Source of the DNA: Prunella strophiata
Taxonomy: Eukaryota > Chordata > Aves > Passeriformes > Prunellidae
Assembly: GCA_036583965.1 (NCBI GenBank)
Contig: JAZBQD010000017.1
Coordinates: 25,826,385 to 25,890,384 of the forward strand
DNA length: 64,000 nt
Direction: 5' to 3'
The stretch's first letter is position 1, and the number at the start of each line of letters is the position of its first letter. The notes below the pieces were generated by a model that made no database searches, was not told the origin of the DNA, and saw only the letters and a program-made list of their open reading frames with translations. Positions 1 to 11,560 of this stretch are shown here, one piece after another. The position numbers and the translations under genes are program-made.

Positions 1-1997
1 TCTAAATCTTTTCAATAACCTTATTTAAATCTAAAATGTTTTAATCTTGTTACCTCTATAGATCAATCATTGCATTCTTGGGGTAGATTTCGGTCAATGC
101 ATGACACAAATACAGCACTTAATTGGCACATTTCTAAAGTTCTGCTGTCTGTGTATACATACAAGCCATGTTTCAATACCAAAAGAAATGTTACTTAAAT
201 CTTTTGGGTTTTGACAAAATTTTAAGTAGGTAGAAACACATATATATTGGAACACAATATGTTTCAATTCTGTTTTTCAATATAAAAAAACCATAGGACA
301 TGAACACATGAGCTAAGATTTAGGAATAGAGAACTTTCTGCATGGTATTTGTGGTTTCTTCAGTAGTGAGGCTTATGTAGAAATAGAAAAACAGCAATTT
401 ACATGCATCCAAGAGATTTTTAGACTCCTTGTCAACCCCCTACTGGAAGATGAATTTTAAAATCAGTGTACAGTCAGGGATAACCTATAGCATATGTGGA
501 GCATATTCTCATATTCAAGGCAAAGGATTGTTATGCAAATGAAGCTATGCTAATGCAAAATGAAGCGTCCTGTGGGACTCTTTTATGCAAAAAAATTAGA
601 GACTTGGAAAGACTCAAGAACACCTAATGAAGATATTATGTATTCTAGTCATTTGAAAACAATGCAAAAAAATTGAATCCCCAAAGACACTCTGTCAATA
701 CAGAGTAGAAAGCAGGGAGATCTGAGCTGAGTCATCCATTCTAATCTACACCATTCTGGATCACATGTGCTATTTCCCCAAGTGTTTTTTATCTTATCAG
801 TTCAGTACTTAATGCACATACAGTTCTTCATGAGACAAAAATAACTGTGTCTTACAGACAAGGCATAAACACAACAATTAAATACATAAATTGTTGGTTT
901 AAATGGAAATACAGCTGAAGTAATTTAAACAAACCTTTTTCACTTAAATTTACTATTTCACAAGAGTTTCCTTCAAGGAAAAGATGCCTTACAGTATACC
1001 AAGCCTAGGGATTCTGACTTTTGAGGCCTTTTCCTGTACTATAGGTCATAATTCCTTAAGAAAATTATATGAGGTATGTGTTGCATGAATATGATACCAG
1101 CAGCTTGCTGTATGGTTTAACAAGATCTTGTTTTGACAAGATATACGTTAAATTAATCTACCATGCACTTCTAACTGAAGGAGAGCAGGTGAGGCAACCA
1201 AACTGTGTGCAGAAGAGTAGTAGAGAGAAGACTTTTGGCCAGGTGAGAGAAATATGACATTTTATGCAGATAACTCTGATTAGACTTATTGCCAATATAA
1301 TATCAAACATTAATGAAGTACATATCAATCAATCAATGAGGTGTAAAATATAAACACATCTAAAGGATTATGGTATAAGAAAGTTTTTCCAGAAACATAC
1401 CAGTTTACAGTCTTTGGCCTTGCAGAATGTACAATTACAAAGCAGTAAACCACCTATGGAATTACTTTAGGATTTTATCTCCATATGTGACCAGGTATTA
1501 GTGCTTTTTTTTTCACCCATTCAAAAGTAAAAGCTCCTGTCTTTGGATCCCTGATCTACCCCTGAAGGTGTCCCTGTAGGGGTCTCACTGGGTGTGGAGA
1601 TTCACTTGGAAGCTGTCTGTAGCCTTGGGAGACCAGTTTGTCCACCTGTCCCAGCCTCCAGCAGCATTTAATATATTTTGCAGGTCAATGTGTACCAAAG
1701 CCAATTGCAATCATCACAACTACCCCACCTCTGGAATGCATCAATTATGCAAGCATTCAGACAGTTCCTTCTGCCATTCCCAACTTGTGTTCTTACCTCA
1801 GTACAATTCCCACCTGGTCTACTTGTCTTAGGACAAATCATACTGCCCATGTGTGAGGTATGTGTTGGAGAAAGGATGCACAGCAAGATTTGACTTTATT
1901 TTGTCACTGTCACATTAAGAATATTTTTTAGAGCTAAAACTCAGAAGCTTCAGACAATTTCTTTATTTTAAAATAATCCTAAATAATCCATAAATTA
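1..1997. other. AT-rich single-copy-looking DNA, no gene seen
   Basis: No exon, RNA gene or recognised repeat is visible. A patch at about 1560-1890 is less AT-rich and stays open in three overlapping frames of 70-80 codons, but none of the translations resembles a family I know and there is no convincing splice context, so it is left uncalled. Confidence 0.6.
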
Positions 1998-3311
1998 TTC
2001 ATAAAATCAAAAAATTGATGAGGATGGAAGGGACCCTCTGTAGGTCATCAAGCCTTACAACACTCAACCAAGAGCTCTTAGACTAGATTGCTCAAGTCTG
2101 TGCTTAGTCAGTTTTTTAATAGCTTGACCAAGGAAGACTTCACATACTCTCTGGGAAACCTCTTCCAGCAGCCAAACAACTCACAATAACACCTGAGTCA
2201 TAATTCTTCTATTTCATTACTTCTTGTCCTGTCACTGAGCACAACAGAGAAGAGCTTGTCTCCATGTTCTTTTCACTCTCCTATAAAATATTTATATACT
2301 TTATAGTATAAAATCCCTTTACCTATACTTTATAGGTAAAATCCCCTGGAGCCTTCTCCTCTTCAAGGTGAGCAATGCCAGATGTCAGACTTTCCTCATA
2401 AGAGAGGTCACTTCATCAATATTACGGCCCTCCACTGAACTCCCTTCAATCTTGTTCATTGTTCTTGTTCACTCCCTTCTATCTTGCCAGGAGGAGTGCA
2501 GAACTGGGCCCAGAATTCCAGATGTGTCTCACCAGAACTGAGTAGGGAACAATTGAGTCCCTTAATTTGCTGTTAAAAATCCTTCTATACACCAAAAGGC
2601 CACTGTTCTTTACAGTAAGAGTATTGTGCTCAGTAGGAAAAGACAGGACACCTAGATCTACCCAATAGCAGAGCTACCTTCCCATTGATTAGCCCTAGCA
2701 TGTCCCTAGAACCTTTCAACTCCTATGGCAGGTATTGGTATTTCCCTGTCCTATGAGCTTCCTGACAATTTCTATTTCAGTCTGTGAAGTTTCTCTGAAT
2801 GGCAGGAAAAGTATCTGCTGTGTCAACCAAACATTCCAATTTTGTGTCATATGTATACTTGCTGAGGGTGCATTCTGTCTCATCATTCAGATCATTAACA
2901 AATATTTAAATTATAATGGAGACAGTATCCACCCCAGGGGCACAATACTGGTGAATGGCATGCATGAGCTTCATGCCACTCATCACAATCATTTCAGGCC
3001 ATTGGTATTTGAAAATATTTCTGATAGTTCTGTCAGTTTCCAGGCCACATCACTGTCCACTTATATGTCACATACTCAAGTGATATGTCCTTGGGGATGT
3101 TCAGGATACAGCCTCAAAACCTTTGAAAAGACAAGGTAAATAATATCTCTGCTCACCCATAAAACCAGTATCTTATCATAGACAGCTATCACACAGGTTC
3201 TCATCTTTGTAAATCCATGTTGACTTCTTCCAATCACCTTCATGTCCCTCATGTGCTTGCAAGTGGCTTCCAAAATTATTTGCTTCATTACCCACACCAT
3301 GGCTGATATGA
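1998..3311 (-). mobile_element. CR1 LINE fragment, 3' part, left of a nested LTR
   Basis: The plus strand reads as the complement of a CR1 retrotransposon. It opens with the CR1 3'-end signature around 2001-2040 (ATAAAATCAA, then GGATGGAAGGGACC), followed by degenerate 3' UTR and ORF2 sequence. Examples are the TTGCTGAGGGTGCA block near 2857 and the TGTAAATCCATGTTGACTTCTTCCAATCACCTTCATG-type block near 3209-3245, which lies in the reverse-transcriptase half of ORF2. The copy is old: many stops, indels and missing pieces relative to the family. The element resumes at 3876 after a nested LTR, so this and the 3876-4192 piece are one insertion. CR1 normally truncates at its 5' end, here the right-hand side. 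Family assignment is by recognition; the subfamily is not determined. Confidence 0.85.
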
Positions 3312-3316
3312 GGCTG
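3312..3316. repeat. Target-site duplication GGCTG, left copy
   Basis: GGCTG lies directly before the TGTCCTGG start of the nested LTR and recurs directly after its end at 3876-3880. A 5-bp duplication is the length typical of ERVL-type integration. Confidence 0.75.
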
Positions 3317-3875
3317 TGTCCTGGTTTTGGCTGGGATAGAGTCACTTTTCTTCTCTGCAGCAGGTACAGCTCTGTGTTGTGGATTCAGCATGAGAGCAAT
3401 GTTTGTAATGCACTGATATTTTGGCTGTTGCTCAGGAGTGCTTCTTCTGAGTCACTGACTCTTCAGTTTCTCATGCTCTGCCAGTGAGCAGATGCACACA
3501 AATACAGGAGGGAGCATGGCCAGGATGACCAACTCAAACTGCCCAAAGTGTTCTTCCATAACACAGAAATTCACATCCAGTGTAGACTGGAGGGAGTTGT
3601 CCAGGACATTGGTCAGTGGATGGTGAGAATTACATTGTGCATAACCTGTTTCTCTCAAGTTTTATTCCTTTCCCTCTTTTCCTTTTCAAAGTAGTAATAA
3701 TGTTAATAATAACAACAGCTAAAACTACTTAATTTAAATTATGAAACTGTTTTTTATCTCAAGTCAAAAGTTTTACCTTTTTCTTATTCTCTTCCCCATT
3801 CCACTGATGGGGACTTGTGGAGTGAGTGAGTGGTTGCGTGGTACTCTAGCAGCCAGGTGGGATTGAACCAATGCG
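3317..3875 (+). mobile_element. Solo LTR (avian ERVL-type), nested in CR1
   Basis: A 559-bp element begins TGTCCTGGTTTTGGCTGGGA and runs through blocks I recognise from a widespread avian ERVL-type LTR: a TCTCATGCTCTGCCAG motif near 3468, a GTGAGAATTACATTGTGCATAACC block near 3620, a degenerate AAT/ATT-rich stretch at about 3690-3720, and a terminal GTGAGTGAGTGGTTGCGTGG block near 3821. It ends around ACCAATGCG, so the canonical CA end has decayed. There is no internal retroviral sequence and only one LTR, so this is a solo LTR left by recombination between two LTRs. The flanking GGCTG copies and the continuation of CR1 on both sides define the boundaries well. Orientation is taken from the family; the exact family name is not asserted. 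Confidence 0.85.
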
Positions 3876-3880
3876 GGCTG
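3876..3880. repeat. Target-site duplication GGCTG, right copy
   Basis: Exact match to 3312-3316. It restores the CR1 reading when one copy is removed, because the CR1 sequence around both copies reads GAGGCTGA-like. Confidence 0.75.
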
Positions 3881-4192
3881 ATGGATTTATAATTCCCCAA
3901 GTGTTTCTTGACCTTTTTAAATATAAAGGTGACTTCTACCATCTTTCAATCTTGAGAAACCTCCCCCTGTCTCCATGAACTTTCACTGGTAGTTCAGAGT
4001 GGGTGGCCTGGCAAAGATATAAACCAGGTCCTTCAGCACTTGGGAGTGCAACTTGTCCACCCTCACGGGCTTGTGAATCTCCATTTTGCTCATGTGCTCC
4101 CTAACTTGATCCTCTTCCTCAGCTGAAATGGCAGATGGACTGTATTTTTTAATATTGTCTTTAGAGACATTGAACTTTACAAGAGGCAAAAA
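3881..4192 (-). mobile_element. CR1 LINE fragment, ORF2 part, right of the nested LTR
   Basis: This is the continuation of the minus-strand CR1. On the minus strand, 4189-3983 stays open and contains a relic of CR1 ORF2 between the endonuclease and reverse-transcriptase domains. Readable pieces are EEEDQVREHMSKMEIHKP, then VDKLHSQVLKDL, then IFARP, matching the CR1 pattern of a DQVREyL helix followed by an HKS-(M/G)-PDGMHP-like and VLReLadviArP segment. Key positions are altered and the frame is not intact, so it encodes nothing functional. Similarity fades past about 4190, the probable 5' truncation point. Confidence 0.8.
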
Positions 4193-5815
4193 TTTGAATT
4201 AGAATTATGTTAGCATACTTTAAACCTTTCAAACAATTACTTTGTTGTGGAGAGCTTTCAAAATGTGTCAAAACTGTCAAATCTAGGTATACAAATCCTT
4301 AGGATGGAAAAATCTTTAAAGATAACATTTTTGTACTCTTCAGTTAACACACAGGTAGCATTACTCACATATAACCTCATCACCAGTGAATGAAAATAGT
4401 CTTTCACAAATAAAAAATCTTATTGATAGGATTACAAAATCTTTTAATGTTATTTTAATCCTTTTCCCTGAAATCTATGACAAAGCTAACATCAAAGACA
4501 ACAGAATTAGAATAAAAAGGAAAATTTTTGAAATATTTTTTATTTCTTACCATCACATTTCTTGCTTCTCTTGTGTACCCTAGAACAAATAAATGATAAG
4601 AAATTACAATATTAGATTATTATCTTCTTTCCATTCTGTGTTCTCAGTCTTTTTTAAAAAGTTTGTGAGGTAAAAAATAAGATTCTCCTTAGGGCTGTTC
4701 CAATGCCAATGTATCATTAATCAAATTGACTAACAGACTGAGAAAGAAAAAATATTATTTCAAAAATATGATCTGAAACAAAACCCAGAGAATGTATTTA
4801 GTGAACTTTACTCTTATAAGACACATATTATTTTACTTTTTAAAATTTCAGTTCACTAACTTTAATATAATTTTCCCAAGCCCATAAATCTCTCACATTA
4901 TAACATAAATAAATGAAAGACCAATGACTTATTTTATTGTGGTCCTACACACATAACCACATCTTCTTCTGCAGAACAGAGGAGTTTTTTGTCTTTCATA
5001 AATCAAATGTTGCTTCCAACATTTTCAATCAAATCCCTAAAAGCCACAAATAGCCTTTAAATTTGTATGAACACACTCTTCTCTGATTCTTTTAAAGTGT
5101 GCAATATCATATTACATATAAATGTTGTGGAAGTAAATTAAAATACAAGAGCAAAGCTGAAGTGCAAGTGTTCAGTGAATATAGTCTTTCTCCAGAAGAA
5201 GAGACAAAATGGATTCAATTAATTTGTTTCCTGGTCCCAGGGCTGTCTCATTAGCAGAGAGGGCAGCACCAGTGCTTGTTAGAGGAAAGGTATGCACAAG
5301 CTGGCAATAACTGATCCACTTCAAATGTCTGGTAAGCCAAAGGTCATCAACTCCTCCATTGGAAGCATGTCTTTTACTGGCTGGGGAAGAGAATTTCAGT
5401 GGTGCTGTACAAAACCATATTGAATAATAGTCAATCTCTGGTACTTACTTAAAGTAATGGAATAAGAACAAAATTACTTAGGTGACCTGAAGCACAGGAA
5501 AATATTCTCTTACAATTTTTCATACATGAATTTGCCTACTAACTGCTCAGGAACACAGACTCCTGACAAATATTTAGTTTTCATTTCATACTCCATTCTG
5601 GACCCTGCCTTGTCCCATCACAAAATGTTATTCAGCATCATATTGAATGTTATTCAGCTGAATGTTATTCAGCTTCATATTTCACATGAAAGCAGCCAGT
5701 GTTAAAAGTTTATAATACCCAAATCATGCAGTTCTTGCAGCTCTCTCTGATGTTTTAAAGAAGAATCAACCTGCTCACAAGTATCAATACTATCTCTCCT
5801 CTGCCTACATAAACA
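4193..5815. other. AT-rich DNA, no gene seen
   Basis: Very AT-rich sequence with short homopolymers. At 5625-5680 a GTTATTCAGC motif recurs three times with imperfect spacing (a local duplication). Nothing else is recognised. Confidence 0.6.
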
Positions 5816-6260
5816 GGGCCTTGATGGGCCTTGAGATGAAGCAGTATGAGAAGCAGCTGAGGTCACTTGGTTCAGCCTGGAGAAGAGGAGACTGAGAGGA
5901 GACTGCAGTTAACTCACTGCAGTTACAACTTTCTCATGAGGGGAAGAGGAGGGAGGGGCAGCACTGATCTCTTCTCTCTGCTGACCAGAGACAGGAACCA
6001 AGGGAATGGCCTGAAGCTTTGTTGCAGGAGGTTTGGGCTGGATATCAAGAGAAGGTTCTTCACCCAAAGTGTGGTTGGGCTCTAGAACAGGCTCCCCAGG
6101 GAAATGGTCACAGCACCAAGCCTGACAGAGCTTTAGAAGCTTTTGAACAATACTCTCAGGCACATGGTGTGACTCTTGGCAATGGTGCTGTTCCAAGCCA
6201 AGAACTGGGCCCCAGGATAGTTGCGGGTCTGTTCTAACTCAGCATATTCTGTGATTCTGT
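5816..6260 (+). mobile_element. CR1 LINE fragment, 3' end with octamer tail
   Basis: This is a clear plus-strand CR1 3' end: TTCAGCCTGGAGAAGAGGAG at 5872, CAACTTTCTCATGAGGGGAAG near 5927, GGTTCTTCACCCAAAGTGTGG near 6053, ACAGGCTCCCCAGGGAAATGG near 6086, and CTCAGGCACATGGTGTGACTC near 6155. It ends in the CR1 hallmark tail of repeated ATTCTGTG units at 6246-6260. The fragment is the last part of ORF2 plus the 3' UTR of a strongly 5'-truncated copy. Open frames on both strands here are relics. It is one of the better-preserved repeats in the window, suggesting a younger insertion than the copy at 1998-4192. Confidence 0.93.
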
Positions 6261-6450
6261 AAAATAGAGATGTCAACAGATACAGACATTAATTTGAAAA
6301 GTATTTCTCAGATGGTTTTAAATAATCAATTATATCTACTAAAAATAATTCCAGCTTTACCTCTAGCAAGAATTGATTCACATGATAAAAATCCTTTATT
6401 TCAAACCACGACTTCAGTATTTCAGACATAAGGTTTTTATATTAAGTGTC

Positions 6451-6486
6451 TACATTTCCTACATTTCCTACATTTCCTACATTTCC
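6451..6486 (+). repeat. 9-bp tandem repeat, four copies of TACATTTCC
   Basis: Four perfect head-to-tail copies of the 9-mer lie at 6451-6459, 6460-6468, 6469-6477 and 6478-6486. This is a small minisatellite-like array. Confidence 0.95.
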
Positions 6487-6527
6487 TCTCTTAGGCATCC
6501 TGATCAACAATGTGATAACATTAGCAC

Positions 6528-6558
<31 letters not shown>
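6528..6558. repeat. Short (TA)n microsatellite, interrupted
   Basis: TA dinucleotides with one G interruption near 6549. Useful as a contrast to the pure TA array at 55819-57130. Confidence 0.95.
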
Positions 6559-7097
6559 GCATGAACTTCAGCCTTACAAATTTTATTTTGTGCCAGTCAA
6601 ATGATTTTGGTACCAGAGTTTTCAGAGATGGATGTTCAAGTGGTAGTAAATCACTGTAATTCCACCACAGTAAATGTAGATACAGTGATTTACTGCAGTT
6701 TCTTCAAGTCTAGAGTTATATAATTTTAAATTCAGTACCTTCTTTCAAATAAGAAATTATACTAATGTGCATGCTTTAAACATGCACACGTTAAAGGATA
6801 ATCAAGTCTCTTAATTTGCACCATTTCTGATCAGTGTCTTGCGTCTTTCCCTGGGAAATGAGAGGGAGAGGCCTGAGACCCCACTTTCTCTCAAATTTGT
6901 TATACTTTATAGAAAATAGCTAAGTGTTCAGTGAGTGGCTTAGGTGGCTATCAGTTAATTGTGGCAAAAGAAGTTGTCTCTGTACATTACTCTTCTGTTG
7001 ACAAAGAGCCCTAGTAGGAAAGAGAGATTATTATTAATAGAGGAGCCAAAAAGTTGTTGATGAATATACTAAGTTGAAACAAGATATGGGTGCTTTC

Positions 7098-7480
7098 CTG
7101 GGAGCTGGAGCACATCTATGAAGACAAACTGATTCAGCCTGGAGAAGTGAAGGCTCCAGGGAGACCTTATAGCATCTTCCAATACCTAAACTGAGCCTAC
7201 AGGAAAGTTGGAGAGGGACTTTTTAAAAGGCCATGCAGGTGGGAATGATTTTATAAACAGGGAAAGGGTAAGTTTATATAAGGAAAAAATTTTTTACCCT
7301 AAGACACTGCAAGAGATTTTTCCAGAGAAGTTGTGAATGTCCCACCTCTGGAAGTGTTCAAGGCCACGTTGGAAGGGGTTCTGAGCAACTTGGATTAGTG
7401 GAAGATGACCCTGCCCACAGTAGGGAGGTTACATCTACATGGCCTTTATGATTCCCTTCCAATTCAGACCAGTCTAGTAT
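7098..7480 (+). mobile_element. CR1 LINE fragment, 3' region, diverged
   Basis: Plus-strand CR1 of a different subfamily look from 5816-6260. Readable blocks are GGAGCTGGAGCACATCTATGAAGAC, then TTCAGCCTGGAGAAGTGAAGGCTC, GGGAGACCTTATAGCATCTTCCA, CTACAGGAAAGTTGGAGAGGG, AAGTGTTCAAGGCCACGTTGGA, and a terminal CCCTTCCAATTCAGACCAG. The octamer tail is no longer readable. Frameshifts are frequent, so the copy is inactive. Confidence 0.9.
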
Positions 7481-9790
7481 TTTACAGCAATGAGTTTTTC
7501 ATGATATCTTTTTAAAACAGAAAAATGGAAAGATATGTTATATAAGAACCTATACAGAAGTAATTCTTGATTCAATTAATTGTGGAATCATGACTCATTT
7601 TCTGGTCCATCATGGCATTTGTGCCCTTCTGAACTGTTCATATATTTTCAAGTCAGAAAGAGCAACCAGATATGATACAAGTATTTGCATCTGCAGGAAT
7701 GAAGCAAAAAGGAATTGGAAGAAGAATAGTCTCCCCTGAAAGAAACAGTGGGAAGAAATATTACTGTAAGGTGTTCTTTCTACTATCTGACAAAATCGCT
7801 TCTGCTTATGCAATCAGACTCCAGACACCTCGAAAACTGGAGTGGCACACAAAGCAATATTTTTACATCACAAAACTTATGTTAGACTCTTCCTATTACA
7901 TTCCAGGAGTCATAATTTTTATGACCAGTGTTGAAATGTTTTCTTAAGAGAGAAACACTACATGACATCTGCTGGGTTTAACAGAATGTCAAACTGGCAA
8001 TCATCAAGAAACAACAAAACACTTGTTTTGGTATTGCTTCTGAAAATGTGGTGAGAAAACTTTAATAATTTTAACTTCTCTGCCACTTTTTAAAGCAGAA
8101 ACTGAGGCTTAATCGTCCATCATATTTATAGGGTATTTACATATTTTCAAATGAAAGGCAAGGCTTACTTCCTTACATTTTTAATCTGTGTTTCTTAGAC
8201 TTATCCACAAAATCCTTAAGCTAAATTTTCAATCTTAGTCCTGCATTCCCCTGTTACTTCTTAATTTTTCACACAGAGGTCTTTGGGAGAAATTTCCAGG
8301 AGACCAGAATGAAGAGTCATGAGTCCGTGTGATATGCATTACTCATCTCAGAGACAAAGAGAGGTTTAAAGGTAAAAAATACCATACTAACCTTGTTTGC
8401 CTCTCAGATGTTAGTAATAAAATGAGTAGTCACTGACATTAGAACTGAGTTATTTCTAAACCAAGCCTCTAATATACTTCACTTTCTTGGAAAACATGGT
8501 GAAATGGTGTATTTCCTACTAAACCCACTTTTATTCTATCCTTTCATTAAAATGAGTCTTTAAGGACAAATTTCAGAAGAATATATATTTTAGTCTCCAG
8601 GTCGTTAATAGCATTTTTCAAGGAACTCTATTATCCCTCTGATGTTACAGGATAAAGACCTAATTACTATTGGCTGGGTACTGGCAAAGTAGCAGACACT
8701 GATCTTTCTCTGTGCAACTCTGGATTTTAGCTCTCCTTTTATTTAGTGCATGATCGTTCAGGAAAAAGAAGTTATTTTTTCATCAAAATTGAGCAAAAAT
8801 TGAAAGAAATCTTTAAAAAAATTATACTAGGTAATTTTTTTTTTCTCATTCTGCTCTATTAAAATGAGTAATATTTTTTCCATCCAGTAGTTTCACAGAC
8901 AAGGCTTTAAAGAAGATTTCCAGAATGAAAAACACATGTATACAATTTTTATACAGTTTCTCAGGAAGTTCAATAATTCCTGCTTTGGTGTACATTTCCA
9001 ATTAAGTTTAGAAATATGTAACTTATTGCAAACAGATTTACATTACATTGAAAGCAAAAAAAAACTCAAAATAAAAAAAAAAAAAAGACCCACAGAAATT
9101 AGAAAAATACAATAAAAAGGGGGGGAAAAAAGCCAGGGATTACTCAGGTCTCCCTTTTCTTAGGTAACAGGTGATCTTAATGTGCCACTTTGATACAAAG
9201 CAAAATATCACACAAGCAGAGTAGCTGGAAGGTATTTTTCAAATTGTACAATTATGAACTCACATTATGGAGGATATACTCTCATTACCACTGGAAAAGC
9301 AACAAAGTATGCTTGCTTTCTCCCTGAAATTAAATTGAACCAGTTGGAAGCGGAACTTCATAGTACATAATGAAAATAAAAACTAAAAAAGAAGAGTTGT
9401 TGGGTTTTTTTCTTATTAGAGCAATCTTTAAACTTATTTTTAATGAATGTTTACAATTTGACCAAGTTAAAAAAAAAAAAATGAACAGGTGTTTATAGAA
9501 GCCAATTAATCAATCTTTTCTTACACTGGCTTACTTTATACTTTTTGGACATTACTTATTTTGGAAAAAAAATAGCTAGCACTTTAGTAATTTGAACTTG
9601 TATTTAAAATTGAATCCAGCAAATATCACTGAAATTAAGATGCTAACCATTGAATGAAAAATGGGTAAGAGTAAATAATAAATGACAAAAGATTAATGAA
9701 GAGAGGCGGATTTCGGCTGTAGCTGGTAGGTATTGCTTCGGGTTTCTTTCAGGTTCGGGAGTGCTTTATTTATGTCTGTAGGTCGTTATT
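7481..9790. other. AT-rich DNA, no gene seen
   Basis: Unique-looking AT-rich sequence with A runs near 9055-9130 and 9468-9481. The last 100 bases (9700-9790) become suddenly richer in CpG (CGG, TTCGG, GTTCGGG). That is out of character with the surroundings and may reflect poor base calling before the low-complexity block. Confidence 0.55.
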
Positions 9791-10041
9791 GAGGGAGGGA
9801 GGGAGGGAGGGGGGAGGGGGAGGAGGGAGGAGGAGGGAGGGAGGGAGGGAGGGAGTGCGGGAGGAGGGAGGGAGGGTAGGGAGGGAGGGAGGGAGGGAGG
9901 GAGAGGGAGGAGGGAGGGAGGGAGGAGAGGAGGCGGAAGGGAGGATGGGAGGAGAGGGCGGAAGGGAAGGAAGGGAAGGGGAGAAGGAATGGTAAGGTAA
10001 GGAAGCGAAGGAGGAAGGAAGGAAGGAAGAAGGAGGAAGGA
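9791..10041 (+). repeat. Purine tract of GGGA and GGAA units
   Basis: About 250 bases almost entirely G and A on the plus strand, first (GGGA)n and GGAGG forms, later (GGAA)n. Runs such as GGGAGGGAGGGAGGG fit the G-quadruplex pattern of four G3 runs with short loops. Open frames across it (S/P-rich on minus, G/R/E-rich on plus) are artefacts of the repeat. Confidence 0.95.
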
Positions 10042-10240
10042 CTTCTTCCTTCATTCCTTCCTTCCTGCCTTACCTTACTTCCTGCTTTCTTCCTTCCTTT
10101 CTTCATCCTTCATTCCTCCTTCGCCAACCACGTCTCCCTGCCTTCCTTCCTTCCTTCATTCCTTGACTTTTGCCTTCCTTCCTTCCGTCATCTACTTCCT
10201 TTCCTTCCTACTTCCTCCTACGTCCTTCCTTCGTTGCAGG
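10042..10240 (+). repeat. Pyrimidine tract of CCTT units
   Basis: Directly after the purine tract the strand bias flips to C and T (CCTTCCTTC, TTCCTTCCT), interrupted by unusual words such as CGCCAACCACGTCTCCC near 10123. The two tracts form an imperfect inverted repeat at the level of composition (AAGG against CCTT). A much shorter CCTT run precedes the second copy of the following segment, at 12434-12457. Confidence 0.9.
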
Positions 10241-10250
10241 TATTTCTGCC

Positions 10251-11560
10251 TCATTTTGTCTGATAATTATTCTAAACAATTGCACTTCATCAGAATAATT
10301 TCCCTCATATGACTTCATAAAAGCAGTTATAAATTCTGCAATATATAATTCATGTTACATAAAATTACTTTTTTTTCAGAAGCAAGCTAAGGCATCAGAG
10401 AGAGCTCAAAATATACGAGCGCCATCCCTGCATTGACATGCAACAGAGAAAGATACTAACATTGGAATAAAAAGCACTATTTAGCTCTCAGTAAATACGT
10501 AACTTGGAACTGATTCTATCTGTGAATGGATATTTTTCTCATATGAAAGGTCTTTGATTATCCCAGTGTCCAGTAGCTAAAATGTAGTTCAGCAGCAATA
10601 TGATAAGGGTCGCCATTCCCCATGTAGATGCTAATTTTGTTGATGGACAGAGGATTCTCACCTGGGAGGAAAATTCTCTACATTTGGTTCAGTGGTCAAC
10701 AGGATCAAAATCTACCAACATAGACAGAGAGAAGACATATGTTCATTTATTCACTTAATCAAAAGTATTCTATAATATCCCTCTACCTGTCAGTTAGCTA
10801 TAGGCAGCTATTTCCAGAGGGCAGTTCCATTTCAGAAAAGCACAAGGAAACTTTTCTAGAAGACAAGTTAATTACTCTGGATTCAGCTTAGTATATATAA
10901 ACCCTCTGTTTTGTGTTTGGAGGATTCAGAGAATGTCAGGTCTCCAGTGACTCTACACTGTCAGACCAATATGACTCTGTGAAGTTCAGAGCGTGTTGAC
11001 AGGTAACCTATGTTTAAAATGCCCCCTTAACATTGAAAGTCAGATACCAGACCTCACAATTAAGGGAGTAAAAAAATATCCCTGTTCAACATTTGTTTAA
11101 TGTAGAAGGTATTTCAGTAATAGTACAAGAGCAACTAAAAACAGAAAGGTGGGTTGAAGAATAAAAAGCATGATCAGGACTTCTAGACAGATAGCTGAGA
11201 GTGGAGTCTAGCTTTGCCTGCATCAAAGTACTTATTCTGTGTTATGACAGTTTATTTCACCGGTAATTCTAAAATAGTCTGTATTTACGACGATCAGATC
11301 ACGCGAGCAAAAATCCAAGTACTCTAACAAAAAATTTCTTCTGCAAAACACTACTTACAGCAAACCCTACTGATTGTCCAGGGGAAAAGTAACAGTACGC
11401 GGTAATTTAACCAGAAACAAACCCCAAAACTAGCTTATTGTTGAGGAAGTTCATAAGTGAAATTATTTCCTTTACAAATTGAGTGGTATTATCCCATGTA
11501 GCTTTCCTTTTTTTCTCCCAATTGCTACACAGTAAGTTTAACCCAAAATGACATAAGGGG
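10251..11560 (+). repeat. Duplicated segment, left copy, abutting the gap
   Basis: From TCATTTTGTCTG at 10251 to the first N, this segment matches 12458-13785 in the same orientation. The first roughly 270 bases are nearly identical. Toward the gap it accumulates single-base insertions and deletions, often in homopolymers, and scrambled words such as ACGACGATCAGATCACGCG near 11287. That gradient is what an unpolished contig end looks like. No gene or known repeat is recognised in the segment itself. Confidence 0.9.

Larger units (their letters stand above)
6261..7097. other. AT-rich DNA with short tandem repeats, no gene
   Basis: Holds the 9-bp tandem array and the short TA run listed separately. 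A near-palindromic pair, TAAATCACTGTAATTCCACCA and AGTGATTTACTGCAG, lies at about 6645-6700. No coding signal is seen. Confidence 0.6.

Noticed and set aside
1592..1893. Overlapping frames that might be a small cysteine-containing protein
   Set aside because: Checked against the feather keratin pattern because this looks like a bird; the motifs do not match, and three frames are open at once.
2735..3139. 134-codon plus-strand frame
   Set aside because: Antisense to the decayed CR1 ORF2; the frame is accidental.
9770..10106. S/P/L-rich and G/R/E-rich frames
   Set aside because: Translation of the GGGA/CCTT low-complexity block.
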